DNA of 64,000 nucleotides. Origin: Helicostylum pulchrum. Its lineage: Eukaryota; Mucoromycota; Mucoromycetes; Mucorales; Mucoraceae. The notes beneath the pieces are model-generated. The model searched no databases and was not told the DNA's origin. It saw only the letters and a program-made list of their open reading frames with translations. This document shows, piece by piece, positions 9,709 through 20,466 of the stretch. Made by a program: the position numbers and the translations under genes. The DNA is taken from assembly GCA_025677825.1 (NCBI GenBank), contig JAIXMO010000005.1, forward strand, positions 868,001-932,000. Reading direction: 5' to 3'. How positions within the stretch are numbered: the first letter of the stretch is position 1; each line of letters begins with the position of its first letter.

Positions 9709-12700
9709 ATGTTACCGAATTCTAGAATCATACCACCATTAAATAATTCACGATCAAGATCTAGTTCAACTTCAGGTCATGAATCCAATAGTAAAAAAGG
9801 GTTCATTTCTAGATTATTAGCCAACCCAAATACACCAAGTCATTATCAATATCCTTCAAAAACCAAATATGAATCTGTATTAGGAATAAATAATGATAAA
9901 GATTATGCAACTTGGGGAAGACCCGCTGATCCAAAGGTAATTTTTTTTTTTTTTTATACAGCAAACAATAAAAAAAAATTAACTGTAAAGCAATTAGCCT
10001 TCTTCTTCTTTAAAAAGTACTTCTTCAAATAATAGTAGTAGTGGATTCGGTAAACTATTCAAGAAACGAGGAAAGGTGAGTTCTTTTTTTTTTTTTTTTT
10101 TGGATTTTGAAAAAAATTATTAAAAAAGAGATATAAAATTAGACTGTGGATGATACAGAACCAACAGATAATTTCGATGACGATTTACCCAAAGTAAGAC
10201 CTATCCATAACAACAATATAAGAAGAAACCACACAAAGATACCATTAGCACCACCTCCAGTGATGTCCAAACGTCACACACAGTTACCAGATCATTTATT
10301 ATCCGATTTACCAGATCAGTATATTACAAAGCGTCCTGTGCTGGACCAACGTGCCATCACGCCCGAGCCTACTAATAAAGCACGTTCTTCTTCCTCCATT
10401 CGAAAATCATCAGGGTCGTACTCTATCTACTCTACGTTTGGTGGTAACGGATCTGTGTATTCGGTTGATAAAGACGACGATCTTGCCGCCGCCGCCGCTG
10501 AAAGTGTTGAATCGTTTAACACCGTTGTTACTTCTGCACCTGCTGATGATGATGATCAAGATGATGATGATGAAACAACTACAACCGAAGAAATGAACGA
10601 CGATGAAGACTCTGACGACGATGCATTTGTAGACGCTACAGGATCCTCACAAGAAGATATCGAGCGTGAAAAGCGTATTGAACGAGAGAAACGTATTGAA
10701 GTCAATAATAAAGGGCTTTCGAAGCGTCTTAGCGGTGGACACTTTGGTAGCGCAGGTGGGTTACTGCTTAGTATTAACCCCGAAAGTGATCCGCTACCAC
10801 CGGTACCGAAGCGTAGAGGGTCTCACATGTTACCGGCTGATGATGAACTTTCAAAGTCGATGCTGAATTGGAAACGGCATAGTGACAGCGGTAAACGGTG
10901 GAGCTCGACGTTACTGCGCGAGGATAAGCATGCAAGTTCGGCTACAGTGATCGATCTGAGATCGACGGAAATAACTAACGAGACGAAAGAGGAAAAAGAA
11001 GAGGCGTCGGGAACGGATATAATTGAATCACGTAAAAAGGCAGAATTAGCTTTATCAGGTAACCCAAAGATTGTCACCACTTTGGCGTCTCTATCTGTTC
11101 ATGATACCACCAATAATAATATCACCACCACCAATAATATCACCACCACTAATAATACCACCTCCACTAATACTACTACCTCCGCTAATACTACCTCCGC
11201 TAATACTACCTCCGCTAATACCACTAATACTAATACTAATAATACAACAAGCTCTACAGCAGAACTGTTTTCGAAAACAATTGATGATGTGTGGAAAACT
11301 TCCGACGATACCAGTTTAGATTTATTTAACGATGATCGAACCAAGCAAATCCAAACGAGCATTCAGAACATTGAAACGCAAGATAAAATTGAAGACAAGA
11401 TTAAAGAAACAGCTAAACAGTTGTGGGAAGAAGATGAAACTGTTGTAACTAAAGAAAAAATGGCCGAGTGGTTAGGCCAAGGGTAAAAAAAAAGTTAAAA
11501 AGAATATAAATTATTACAAGTTGGCTGATTACTATTGTTTTAGAAAACCATTCAATTCAAGTGTGCTTTATCAGTATATGGACTACTTTTATTTCACAGA
11601 CATGAGATTAGATGATGCATTTAGAAAGTTGTGTAGCAAACTCTATTTTAAGGCGGAAGCTCAACAAATTGATCGTATTTTAGAGACGTTTGCCAATCGG
11701 TATTGGGATTGTAATCTAGAATGTCTTTACGGCAGCGCAGGTAAATAAGTGTACATAACTACAGCATTTTAGGTTTTCTAAAAGAAAAAAAAAAATTAGA
11801 TGTGGTGTATGCGGTTGTTTACTCACTGTTGCTGTTAAACACTGATCTCCACGTTGCTCAAGGAAACCACGCTAGAATGACACGATCCGAGTTTATTCGT
11901 AACACAATGTCGACTATTCGTGACCAAAGAGAGCATGAGGAATCAATGGGACACAAGCGATCAGCGATCCTCACAAGAAATTGGGAAGCCGAAGTCGAGA
12001 ATACAATGAAGGTAAAAATGTTGACTTCTTATAAAAAAAAGCTTACACTTATTAATATTTTTTTTTCAAAATAGGAAATGTATATCTCTGTGAAACAGTA
12101 TCAAATTCTACAACCGCTTTCTCGAAAAACAAGTATTGGGAGAAGGTCAAGTATGATGGGTAAACGAGTGATTGGAATTAAACGAAGTGTGAACTCGATT
12201 ATACGAAAGTCGGGAAGAGAAAGTATGTTGGCACCCCCCGATGATCAGGTATAAAAAAAAACATTGCAATCATACAATTGTGTGTGTATACTAAACCCCA
12301 AAAAGACTTCTTTGTCTCCTCCTCCTAGATCAAGTATGAGCTCAGGCTACAACAGATCAATCACAACAACCTCAATAAAATCACCTCGCCGCGGCTCGTT
12401 TTCCTCCGCTACGAGCTCCAGCGCAACATCACTTAGCTCTCGCTGTGGGTCGCCTACGCTGGCACCACCCGCCATGATCCAATACATGGACACCCACGCC
12501 TCATCGTTGTTCTCGAGCAGACCACCGTACTTTAAGGAGGGTGTTGTGATGCGAAAGCATTTACTGGAAACCGCATCGCATAAAGCAAAACACCGCGAGT
12601 GGAGAGAGTGCTTCTTAGAAGTAGGTCAGGATGGCGAATTACGCATGTACGCCCTGCAGCAGCCGCCGCAACAGTTGGGAGATAAAAGTTTGTTTCGTCA

Positions 12701-13643
12701 TTCAAGTGCAGTCACCTTTAATCAAATGTCGGAAAAAATGAGCAAAACGTCATTTTCTTCTTCCTTCAGTGGACCCAACAGTAGCAAGTGGGCAGTAAGT
12801 TGTCATTTTGAACAAAAAAAAAAAAAAAAAAAAGTTAATCGTTTGTATTGTGTAGTCTACTTCACAATTAATCGGTAAGATCCCTTTAAACCATACGTTA
12901 TCAAACCCTTTACCACCACCGGGATACAACCGACAAAGACCACATGTTTTCGCTATTCAGCAATCGGATGGCGGAGTTTACCTGTTCCAAGCAGCATCTG
13001 CAGAACAAACACAAGAGTGGGTAGCTACATGCAACTACTGGGCGGCCAGGGAGAGCAAAGAGCCGCTACCTGGAGGCGTAGGGAACATGGAGTACGGGTG
13101 GAACAGCTGTTTGAATGATGTGATTCTGGATTTAGACGCGATGAGAAAGGGGTACGATCCGAAGCAGTATGGGGTCCATACGGGTGATCCAGACTCTGTG
13201 TTTGTTCAGGACTGGCTGCCTCCGTCGGCGACGATGGTGTCGAGTCAAATGGATGAGCAGGCACAGTATCAAGTGTTGCAGAAGCATTTGGTTGAGTTGA
13301 ATGCCGAGATTAATCAGCACCGCGACTTGAAGACTAAGATCATGATCAAAGTAAGAGATATATATATATTTTTGGATGCTAAAGACTAATTTTTTTGTGT
13401 ATGTAGTTCCCTGGTAAATGCAATAATCATCAAAAAGTAATGAATAATTGGGAGGCGAGATCAAAGTACTTGTTGCATGATATTATAAAGTACCAAAACT
13501 ACTGCGATGCATTAGAAAAGAGCATCCAGAATAGAAAAATTGAAGACCCTCCGTTAACGCCAGTCAAGTTGTCTTCACTCACTTATCAAACAAGCCAAGT
13601 AGATTTATTTAAAGAAATCAATCAAGACTTGTTTCTTTTATAA
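9709..13643 (+). CDS. Sec7-PH domain Arf guanine-nucleotide exchange factor
   Basis: Nine exons: 9709-9936, 9998-10075, 10143-11482, 11544-11740, 11800-12011, 12075-12248, 12306-12794, 12856-13350, 13407-13643, about 1149 residues. Sec7 proteins load GTP onto Arf GTPases to drive vesicle budding and membrane traffic. Residues 1-490 are disordered, with an aspartate-rich patch and an Asn/Thr/Ser repeat. The Sec7 domain spans about residues 500-690 (AKQLWEEDE, KMAEWLGQGKPF). It retains the glutamate-finger region (FKAEAQQIDR) and LLNTDLH. A PH domain lies at about 818-965, ending with the conserved tryptophan (EWVATCNYW), then a short helical tail. Sec7 followed by PH and a coiled tail resembles the EFA6/PSD class and fungal Yel1-like GEFs. 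All nine exons join in phase. The start ATG is the first in frame after a T-rich leader and could lie further upstream. Confidence 0.88.
11098..11247 (+). repeat. Asn/Thr/Ser-coding microsatellite in the Sec7 gene
   Basis: Degenerate AAT/ACC/ACT triplet repeats encode TTNN, NITTT and SANTT units in the disordered region just before the Sec7 domain. The antisense frame is also open because of the triplet bias, but it is not a gene. Confidence 0.8.
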
Positions 13644-14889
13644 TTATATACCAAAAAAAAAAAAAAAAAAAAGGTTTGCTCTCCCGCGGTTAAACGGGGG
13701 GTAAAACTGCGTATAACCCTTTATTTATAAAAAAAAAAAATTAAAAAAGATGTATTTTTTTTATTGTTAAAGAACAATGCTATATAAGCTTTTTTTTTAA
13801 AAAAAAATATGGGTTTTTTTTATATATATACTATCATGACAAACTATTGTTTTAGAAAAAAAAAAGGCCCTTTTTTTTGTTTGATCCTTGACCGGACTTG
13901 CCACTTGTTTTGGGTAACGTACAAACAAAAAGTAAGGGGGGTGTAAATGGTTTGAAGCACACTAAGTTTAAAAGAAACCACTTTGTAAAAAAAAAAGATG
14001 CCTCGTACTATAAAAAAGACTCGAAAGGTGATTAAAAATAAGGTTTTTTTTAATCTATGTGTCCCAACTCCGGTTTTTTTGTTTTTTTGTCTCGTATCAT
14101 GATTTTAAAGAAAAAAAAAAAAAAGCGAGCGAAAAAAAAAAATGATATGAAATGGCACATCGAGGCACTTTTTTTTTGGTATCAAGTGACCGTGCGTTTA
14201 ATAGCAGCAGAAAAAGAGTATGAAAGAGTGATTCTTAAAAAAAAAAAAACATTTGTCACACCTGTCATGTCTTATTGATCTATTATGTGATACAACAAGT
14301 TTTGGTTTTATTGTTCCTTTTACTGCAAGGAAAAGGTCCCAGGTGAATATGGGTCCTCAACTTTTTTTAAAGTTTTTTTCGTGTATACTTTTTACTACAT
14401 GTCTTCCAGTTACCCCCCCTCTAACTCCTCCCCCCGGTATCCCCTTCATCCTCCCCCCTTTTTTTTCAATCGATGATGTACAATAAAATCTAATTTTATC
14501 CGTTTTTTTTTTTTAAAGGTGTATTTTTAAAAAAAAGAGAGGTTATATATAAAAAAAAATACATGTGATTTTTTATTTTATTTTTTTTGAAAGAGATTAT
14601 AGAAAAATCCCTTATGCAGAGTGTGTGTGTGTGTGTACTGAGGAAAGAAAAAAACAAACAAAAAAAAGAATACAATTCTTTCTTTTTTTAAAGAAGAAAA
14701 AAAAGGGTAAAATGAGGATGCTACTATAGTTACTTGTTTGAAAAAAAAGGATATAAAAATAAGAAAAAGAAATGCAAATAAAAACTGTGGGAGAAAAGTG
14801 CTGGTGTGTATTGTGTGTGTGTGTGTGTGTGTGTGTGTGCTATGTACTTGTTATTGTGTATATATATTGTTATTATATCCTCATTGTTG

Positions 14890-14923
<34 letters not shown>

Positions 14924-14991
14924 AGTTTTTTTTTATAATTCTTTGTTCGCCTTCTCTTTTTTTTTTTTTTTTTTTTTTTGCAAGTATCTTT
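13644..14991. other. convergent intergenic region rich in homopolymers
   Basis: Lies between the 3' ends of the Sec7 gene (+) and the HMG-box gene (-). It holds many A and T runs, a (GT)n microsatellite at about 14812-14838, and two very long T runs at about 14891-14919 and 14957-14979. No credible gene was found. Short frames here encode only Lys/Phe/Val tracts. Confidence 0.6.
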
Positions 14992-16346
14992 TTACTTTGA
15001 GTTACGTTTAACTCTTTTTTGAGGACGTTGAACAATAGAAGAAGAAGCAGGAATGTTGTATACTTCATGCATATGATTGATTTCACTAGCAGTTGCTGAT
15101 CTAACTCTATTGTTCACAGCAGGAGGAGAAGGAGGAGATACAGAAGATGAGGTTGCTCTGCGAGGACAATAACGGTATTCAGGAAAAGCCTCTCGATGAG
15201 CAAGTTTTTCTTGTTCTGCAAGTCCATGCCATGGTCTCTTTTCAATTTCGGATAACTTTCCCCAACGACGAGAAGCACGTCTATTTTTAAAATATTAGTG
15301 ACGTTTTTTTTTTAAAATAGCAATAGTTATATCTTTACTTTGAAATCTCTTCTGCACGAAGGGTTGGGTCTTGTGCTTTTAATGCTTGACCATAATGACA
15401 TCGAAACTAGAATATACATATATAAAAATAATTAATTTCTATAGCAACCAATTAGATTAAAAAAAAAAAAGCTTACGTGAATCCATGCGTTACGAGGTCT
15501 TTTAATATGTGCATTTTTTGTCAAAAACATGCTTTGATCGACATTGTTGTTAGAGGGTTGCTTTTTATTTTGATTCAAGGGAGTTGTTGCCCTGTTTGTT
15601 GTTGTCGTCGAATGATGATAGGTAATGACCTCTTCGTCTGGTAATAAGCGCTTGTTGGAAGAAATTGATTTTAACAGAGATTTAGCAAGATGAGAGCCAG
15701 GGTTTCTGTGATCAGCAGCAGCAGCAGCAGAAGCAGAAGCAGCAGCCATGGTAGGTGACATTGGGTCCATACTACTACTGCTAATAGAGGAAGTAGTTGG
15801 AGAAACAATGGTACGCGATTTTTGATTTGCAAAACAAGATTTACGACGTGGTATAGGTATTTGAACTGTGTTGTTAACGGTGGTGGGTATCTGTGGTGTA
15901 AATGTTTGCTTTAATACTTTAAATAAATTGGGTGAAAATAAATTGCTTGTTGGTTCAACTGTAAATTGTGGACTTGGTTCCAAGTAAGGTGGTGGTGCTA
16001 AAGTAGCAGTAGGTGGATGTTGGAATCTTTCAAGATGATGACCGTAAACTCCATCTGTTAATTTTTTCAATTTAGGCGAGTCGGGTGAAGGTGGTCTGTT
16101 GTCTAATAATATTTAAAAAAGGTTAATTTTTTTTTGTGCTTTCAATTATTTTTTTTTAGGTGGTAGCAAACACTAACCTGAATCACAGATATCTAAAATG
16201 GGTGCCAATTCAACTGGAGAGGCAGAAGAAGGTGGTGTGGTAGGAACACTAAATCTTTCTGTCAAAGCAGGTGAGACTCTACCATAGTGATAAGTTGATG
16301 TTGTTGCGTTAGTAACAGCAGTAATAATAGATGATGAATGTGGCAT
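14992..16346 (-). CDS. HMG-box transcription factor (MATA_HMG-like)
   Basis: Four exons on the minus strand, 16178-16346, 15477-16102, 15339-15406 and 14992-15280, encode about 383 residues. The first 250 residues are disordered, with Pro/Ser/Ala/Thr runs. An HMG box spans about residues 255-325: IKRPRNAWIHFRCHYG, EISKRASRRWGKLSE, EKRPWHGLAEQEKLAH, PEYRYCPRR. The RPxNAWI.FR start and the P.Y.Y.PRR end are typical of fungal MATA_HMG boxes, as in mating-type proteins and Ste11/Rox1-type regulators. The C-terminal tail ends with a basic QKRVKRNSK patch. The Mucorales sex locus is normally flanked by a triose-phosphate transporter gene and an RNA helicase gene. Neither is here, so this is more likely a general HMG regulator than SexM/SexP. 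Target genes are unknown. Confidence 0.87.
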
Positions 16347-17301
16347 TGTTATTTTTTTCTTTTTTGGTATACAATTGAAAAAAAAAAAAAAAAAGATATA
16401 TGTATAAAAAGAAATAAAAAGAAGAAAAAAGAAAGAGAAAGATAAAAGAAAGAAGAAGAAGAAAAAGAAAAAAAAGTTAAAAAAGAAAAGGGAGAGAAAC
16501 AGATATATAAAAAAAAAGGTCTTTTTTTTAAAAGTGAGAGATCACTTTTTACTTGTCTTTTTTTGCCCTCTTTCAAGTCACTTTTTTTATTATTTTTGGA
16601 CTGGGCTCAAGTTGTGTTGTAGGAGCTGGCTTTTAACAAAAAAGACTTTTTTTTTTTTTTTTTTTCGTATTGTACAATGAACAGATATACAAACAGATAC
16701 ACGCATTGCATATCTTCCAATCAAGTTTTTTTTTTCTGTGATAATAAATTACAGGGGCATAAATATGTTTTATTGCTTTTAAATAAGGGCGATTGATTTC
16801 ATTGTTTATTTTAATTCCTCCAGTGTTTTTTTTGTTGCTATTTTGATTGTTTACAAGAAGATCAGTTCACTCTTTTCTCTCTTGCAAAATTGTGCTACTA
16901 CTAATTGATACCCGAATCAATTGTATTGTATTGTTAGTTTTTTATATTCAACTCCGAGTTTTTTTTTTTTTAAAAGCGAAACACGTTATAACTTATTTTC
17001 ACGTGTCATACAATCTAAATTATTTGTTTATATAGGATCTCTCTTTGTACCCTTTTACTTGCTCTATTTTGACGGGCGTAAAATAAAAAAAATCTACATC
17101 AAAACCTGAATAAAAAACTTTTAACAAAAAAAAAGGGGATAACGTCACCAATATGAAGGGCCAATTAAATTCATTTGTGTAACTGAAAATCGGTACCCTC
17201 CCCAACTTCGGCTTGCCTCCGATATATTAACTTGTTTTGCCACCCCCCAAACAAAAAACAAAAAAATTTCCACTCAGTGTGTGTGTACGCCCCCCCGTAG
17301 G
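16347..17301. other. divergent promoter region between the HMG-box and UROS genes
   Basis: Shared upstream region of the minus-strand HMG gene and the plus-strand uroporphyrinogen-III synthase gene. It contains a purine-rich A/G tract at about 16377-16475 and T runs. No gene was found. Confidence 0.55.
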
Positions 17302-18147
17302 ATGACTAAAAAGAAGACTATTGTTTTATTTAAAAAAAAGGATACAATCGATGAATATCATGATTTGTTTTTACAGTATGGTTATGTACCTGAATTTATA
17401 CCTGTACTCGACCACGAAACTAAAAATATCGAGCCCATAAAGGACATGTTGTTACTGGGTCCTCATCGCGCAAACTTGAACGGCCTCATCTTGACCTCGC
17501 AAAGGTCCGTTGAAGCCATGTCCGAAGCGTTTAATTTATTGCGCTCGCAAGGTCTCACACTATCTCAGCAAGTCGTTAAAGAATGGAACGATTTACCAGT
17601 CTATATGGTTGGTCCTCAAACGGCCAAAGTATTATCCCAATTGGTTGCATTGTTCAATACCGGTCACAAGCATCATTGGATGATTTATCCAAGAGCAGCA
17701 GAATTAATTCAACCTCTGATTGACGGGCAGCGGCAATTCAACGGCAAAGGTCGACTATTGTTTTTGGCTGGCGATAAACGACGTGACTTGATACCGACAG
17801 AATTAACAAAGGCTCAATTGGACTTTTTGGAGATTCAGAGTTATGAGACGTGTGTTCACAAGGACCTGAAATGCGCAATGCAGAATTTCGTGAGCCCAGA
17901 TTGGGTGGTTTATTTTAGTCCTTCGGGATTGAAATTCTTGTTGTCGTGCGTGGAGGGCGAAGCAAGGCGGAATCTGTTGGCCGCTTGTCAGAAACGTGAG
18001 GGCGGGGCGTATACAAAGATCGCGGCTATAGGGCCAACGACGTTTGAGTATATACTTGAGGAGTTGGGCGTACAGTCCGATGTTGTGGCGGAAGAACCAG
18101 ATGCTCAGCATTTAGTCAATGATATTATCAGCTTTGACCGATCTTAA
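17302..18147 (+). CDS. HEM4: uroporphyrinogen-III synthase
   Basis: A single exon of 281 residues from the ATG at 17302. An upstream GTG in frame is not a plausible fungal start. The enzyme cyclises hydroxymethylbilane to uroporphyrinogen III, with D-ring inversion, in the cytosolic part of heme synthesis. The HEM4 fold appears as two Rossmann-like halves: KTIVLFKKKDTIDEY... and NGLILTSQRSVEAM early, VYMVGPQTAKVL in the linker, RLLFLAGDKRRDLIP and DWVVYFSPSGLKFLL in the second half, and KIAAIGPTTFEYI near the C-terminus. The length is normal. Catalytic residues are poorly conserved across this family, so the assignment rests on motif order. Confidence 0.92.
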   Translation: MTKKKTIVLFKKKDTIDEYHDLFLQYGYVPEFIPVLDHETKNIEPIKDMLLLGPHRANLNGLILTSQRSVEAMSEAFNLLRSQGLTLSQQVVKEWNDLPVYMVGPQTAKVLSQLVALFNTGHKHHWMIYPRAAELIQPLIDGQRQFNGKGRLLFLAGDKRRDLIPTELTKAQLDFLEIQSYETCVHKDLKCAMQNFVSPDWVVYFSPSGLKFLLSCVEGEARRNLLAACQKREGGAYTKIAAIGPTTFEYILEELGVQSDVVAEEPDAQHLVNDIISFDRS

Positions 18148-19615
18148 AAAAAAATTATTTATTTATTGTTATATTTTGGGTTAAATATTACCAAAATTAG
18201 GTTTTTTTAATAAAAAAACGTCAAAAACTATTTTTATTTCATTCGCACAATGGGGGGGTTTTTTTTTCTTAGTACACGTTTCTTGGGTAAAGTTTACCTT
18301 TATATAATCTGTCTTTCTTTTTTTTTTCAACCAAGTATGAAACTCTCGTTGTTCGGTGCACTCAATTGGCACTTGCTGCACCTACAAAGACCACGACTAC
18401 CGCCACTGCTTCGTTCTACCTCGGACTACATTTGCGCGGTTCTCTCCTATTTTCCCCCCTTAGCATGGCGTCTGCCTCAGACATCGTCTCTTCCTTACAA
18501 TTTCGGTTCCCTGCTACTACGCTTCCCTACTACCAACCACATCTTGGTCCCATCCAGCAATGACAACAGTGACAAACAAGCAAGCGGTAGTTCGCGCAGC
18601 GAGCTTCCTCCAGCCACGGTAGACGGATGGATAGCGGACAGAAAGAAAAGGTACGTCATATTGTACTGGAGCAATGAATAGTGCAACGGTGAAGATGGTT
18701 TCCTGCAAGAGGTGCCGTTGGCATGTAATAATGTTACGGTGCCCTACAGCTAACTCGGCCCCTGCTTCTTCTTACACTACGGGTATTGATCTTTCGACAC
18801 CCCTTTAAAAAAACTATCTCTATAGTTTTTTTTTGTTTTTTTTTAGTCCTGGTTTGTCCTTAAATGTTGGGTTCTCAAAAAGTTATTTTTACAGAATCCT
18901 ATTGTATAAAACGTATTTATAGAAACAAAAATAAACTTTTTTTTTTGCTCCTCAAAACTTTAAAACGTTCTTTTTTGATTCGATTTTTTTTTTTAAAAAA
19001 AATGATTTGAATAAAGTGATACGGTTTTTTTTCATATATTTTGTGTGTGTGTGTATATTAAAAAACGTGCTTTTAACGGTACGTTTCTTTTTTCCCGAGT
19101 TTTTACGGTGCCGCCTGCCCCAGCATACTGTGTTGGGGTTCGAATCCCTTAGTCTTGTTTCACGGATAAGAATAAGCCCTTTCTTTTTTGTTGTTGAGTA
19201 CTTTTTTTTTTCTCTCTTAAAAACGGGCGTATACTGGGAGGAAGGGTATATAACAAAGACAGGTGACGGAGACGTTTTTAATTGTGGGTTACATTGTTCA
19301 AGAGAACAATTGAAAAAATTATCGTAAAATGATTTGTTTATCTCCTTTATTAAAAAAAAAAAGGGTACTTTTTTTTTTTTTTTTTCATTGATATGATCGA
19401 TCTCTTTATGCTAATAAAAAAAAAGAGAAGCGAGTATTATAAAATAAACTTAATTGTCAATTTATTTCGTGAGCGTATTGAAAATCTGCAGTAATCAGCA
19501 TAAATATTGTATTAAATCATTTGAGTTTCCTATTGCCAAGATAATTAATAGCATACACACAACTAAAAAAATAGATAAAGCCCTTTTTATTTAACTGAAA
19601 CAACTTATACAGCAA
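18148..19615. other. intergenic with a doubtful secreted-protein remnant
   Basis: Mostly AT-rich, but about 18340-18790 is clearly richer in G+C. That block contains the signal-peptide-like remnant described separately. An isolated tRNA T-arm/B-box-like GGTTCGAATCC lies at 19137-19147 without a complete tRNA around it. Nothing else was recognised. Confidence 0.5.
18336..18681 (+). pseudogene. possible broken secreted-protein gene
   Basis: An ATG at 18336 opens with MKLSLFGAL, a good start for a signal peptide. In this frame it continues into an unlikely mixture to a stop at 18679-18681. The +1 frame right after it reads LALAAPTKTTTTATASF, which would complete a signal peptide and a Thr-rich mature start if one base were absent from the present sequence. 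The local G+C is higher than in the flanks. I see no recognisable domain, and the whole may be non-coding. Confidence 0.25.
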
Positions 19616-20466
19616 CTAAAGTCTGGACTTGTTCAAGAAGGTATTTCTGACGGTATGAGCAATAAGCAAAGCAGCTTTGACCTGTTCTTCCGTAGCACCT
19701 ACTCTGATAGCGCCTTTAAGGTGGTTTTGAAGCTGAGGTAAAGTGTTCATTTGAACAAGCGTGACAATAACGTCGAGCTCGGTCTCGATATAGTCAAGGT
19801 ACGTGGTCTCGGCAAACACGTTTCCGTACGCTTGCTCAATCCATTTCCAGAGATCAGAACTGGCGTTGTTCAAGATGTAATCTGCGTTATCGAATTCTTC
19901 ACCGTACACTGCTTGAAGTAATTTAGATCCACGAGATTTCCAATAATTTTTAGCTTGGCTAAAAATGATACTAATTAAAAAAAAGTGATAAAAAATGGTT
20001 ATATTTCTTATTTACTTTAAAGTGGGTGATTTTCTCAATAAAGATCGGTGAAGTTCAGGTAAAGAATTGTACATTGCTGTTTGAGAATTAATTGCCTACA
20101 AAGGAATGTTAATTGGGGGTTAATTAATATGCTGTTGCAAAAAAAAAAAAAAAAAAAAACTTTCTTTACTCTGGGGATTCCAGATAAAACAGAGCTTTTG
20201 ACAATTGCGTTACGAGTGTACTCGACCCATTTGACTTGATCCTGTACTGTCTCAATATGTTGCAAGTATTTGTTTACAACAATAGGTATACCGTGTGGGT
20301 GATTAGAAGCAGATAATGATACACACTATACTTTTTCTCAGCGAATTAATTTTTTTATGCTTGTTTTGTTACTTACTAATAACATGGCTGATAAAGAAGA
20401 ATGGAGACCTTTGGTAGAGATTAACTTGGTAAGTTTAGTATAGGTTTGGTTGGTTGCAGTATTCAT
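19616..20466 (-). CDS. carboxymuconolactone decarboxylase (CMD/AhpD)-like protein
   Basis: Four exons, 20377-20466, 20170-20325, 20016-20095 and 19616-19958 on the minus strand, encode about 222 residues. The C-terminal block, with DLWKWIEQAYGNVFAET, LDVIVTLVQMNTLPQLQNHL, GAIRVGATEEQVKAALLIAH and a final NKSRL, fits the CMD domain (AhpD-like helical fold). N-terminal helices come from exons 1-3 (CVSLSASNHPHG, VKWVEYTRNAIVKSSVLSGIPR). The CxxC pair of peroxidase-active AhpD proteins is absent, so a redox role like AhpD is not supported. Related fungal proteins of about 220 residues are uncharacterised. Splice phases agree throughout, and the start is the first ATG of exon 1. Confidence 0.82.

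Noticed and set aside
9515..9742. 75-codon open frame between the LYR gene and the Sec7 gene
   Set aside because: Mostly Phe/Ser from T runs. It overlaps the probable leader of the Sec7 gene.
14057..15011. Several short Lys/Phe/Val-rich open frames
   Set aside because: They arise from homopolymer runs and a GT microsatellite between two convergent genes.
19100..19165. Complete tRNA gene around GGTTCGAATCC
   Set aside because: No acceptor, D-arm or anticodon stem can be paired around it. Only the T-arm-like core is present.
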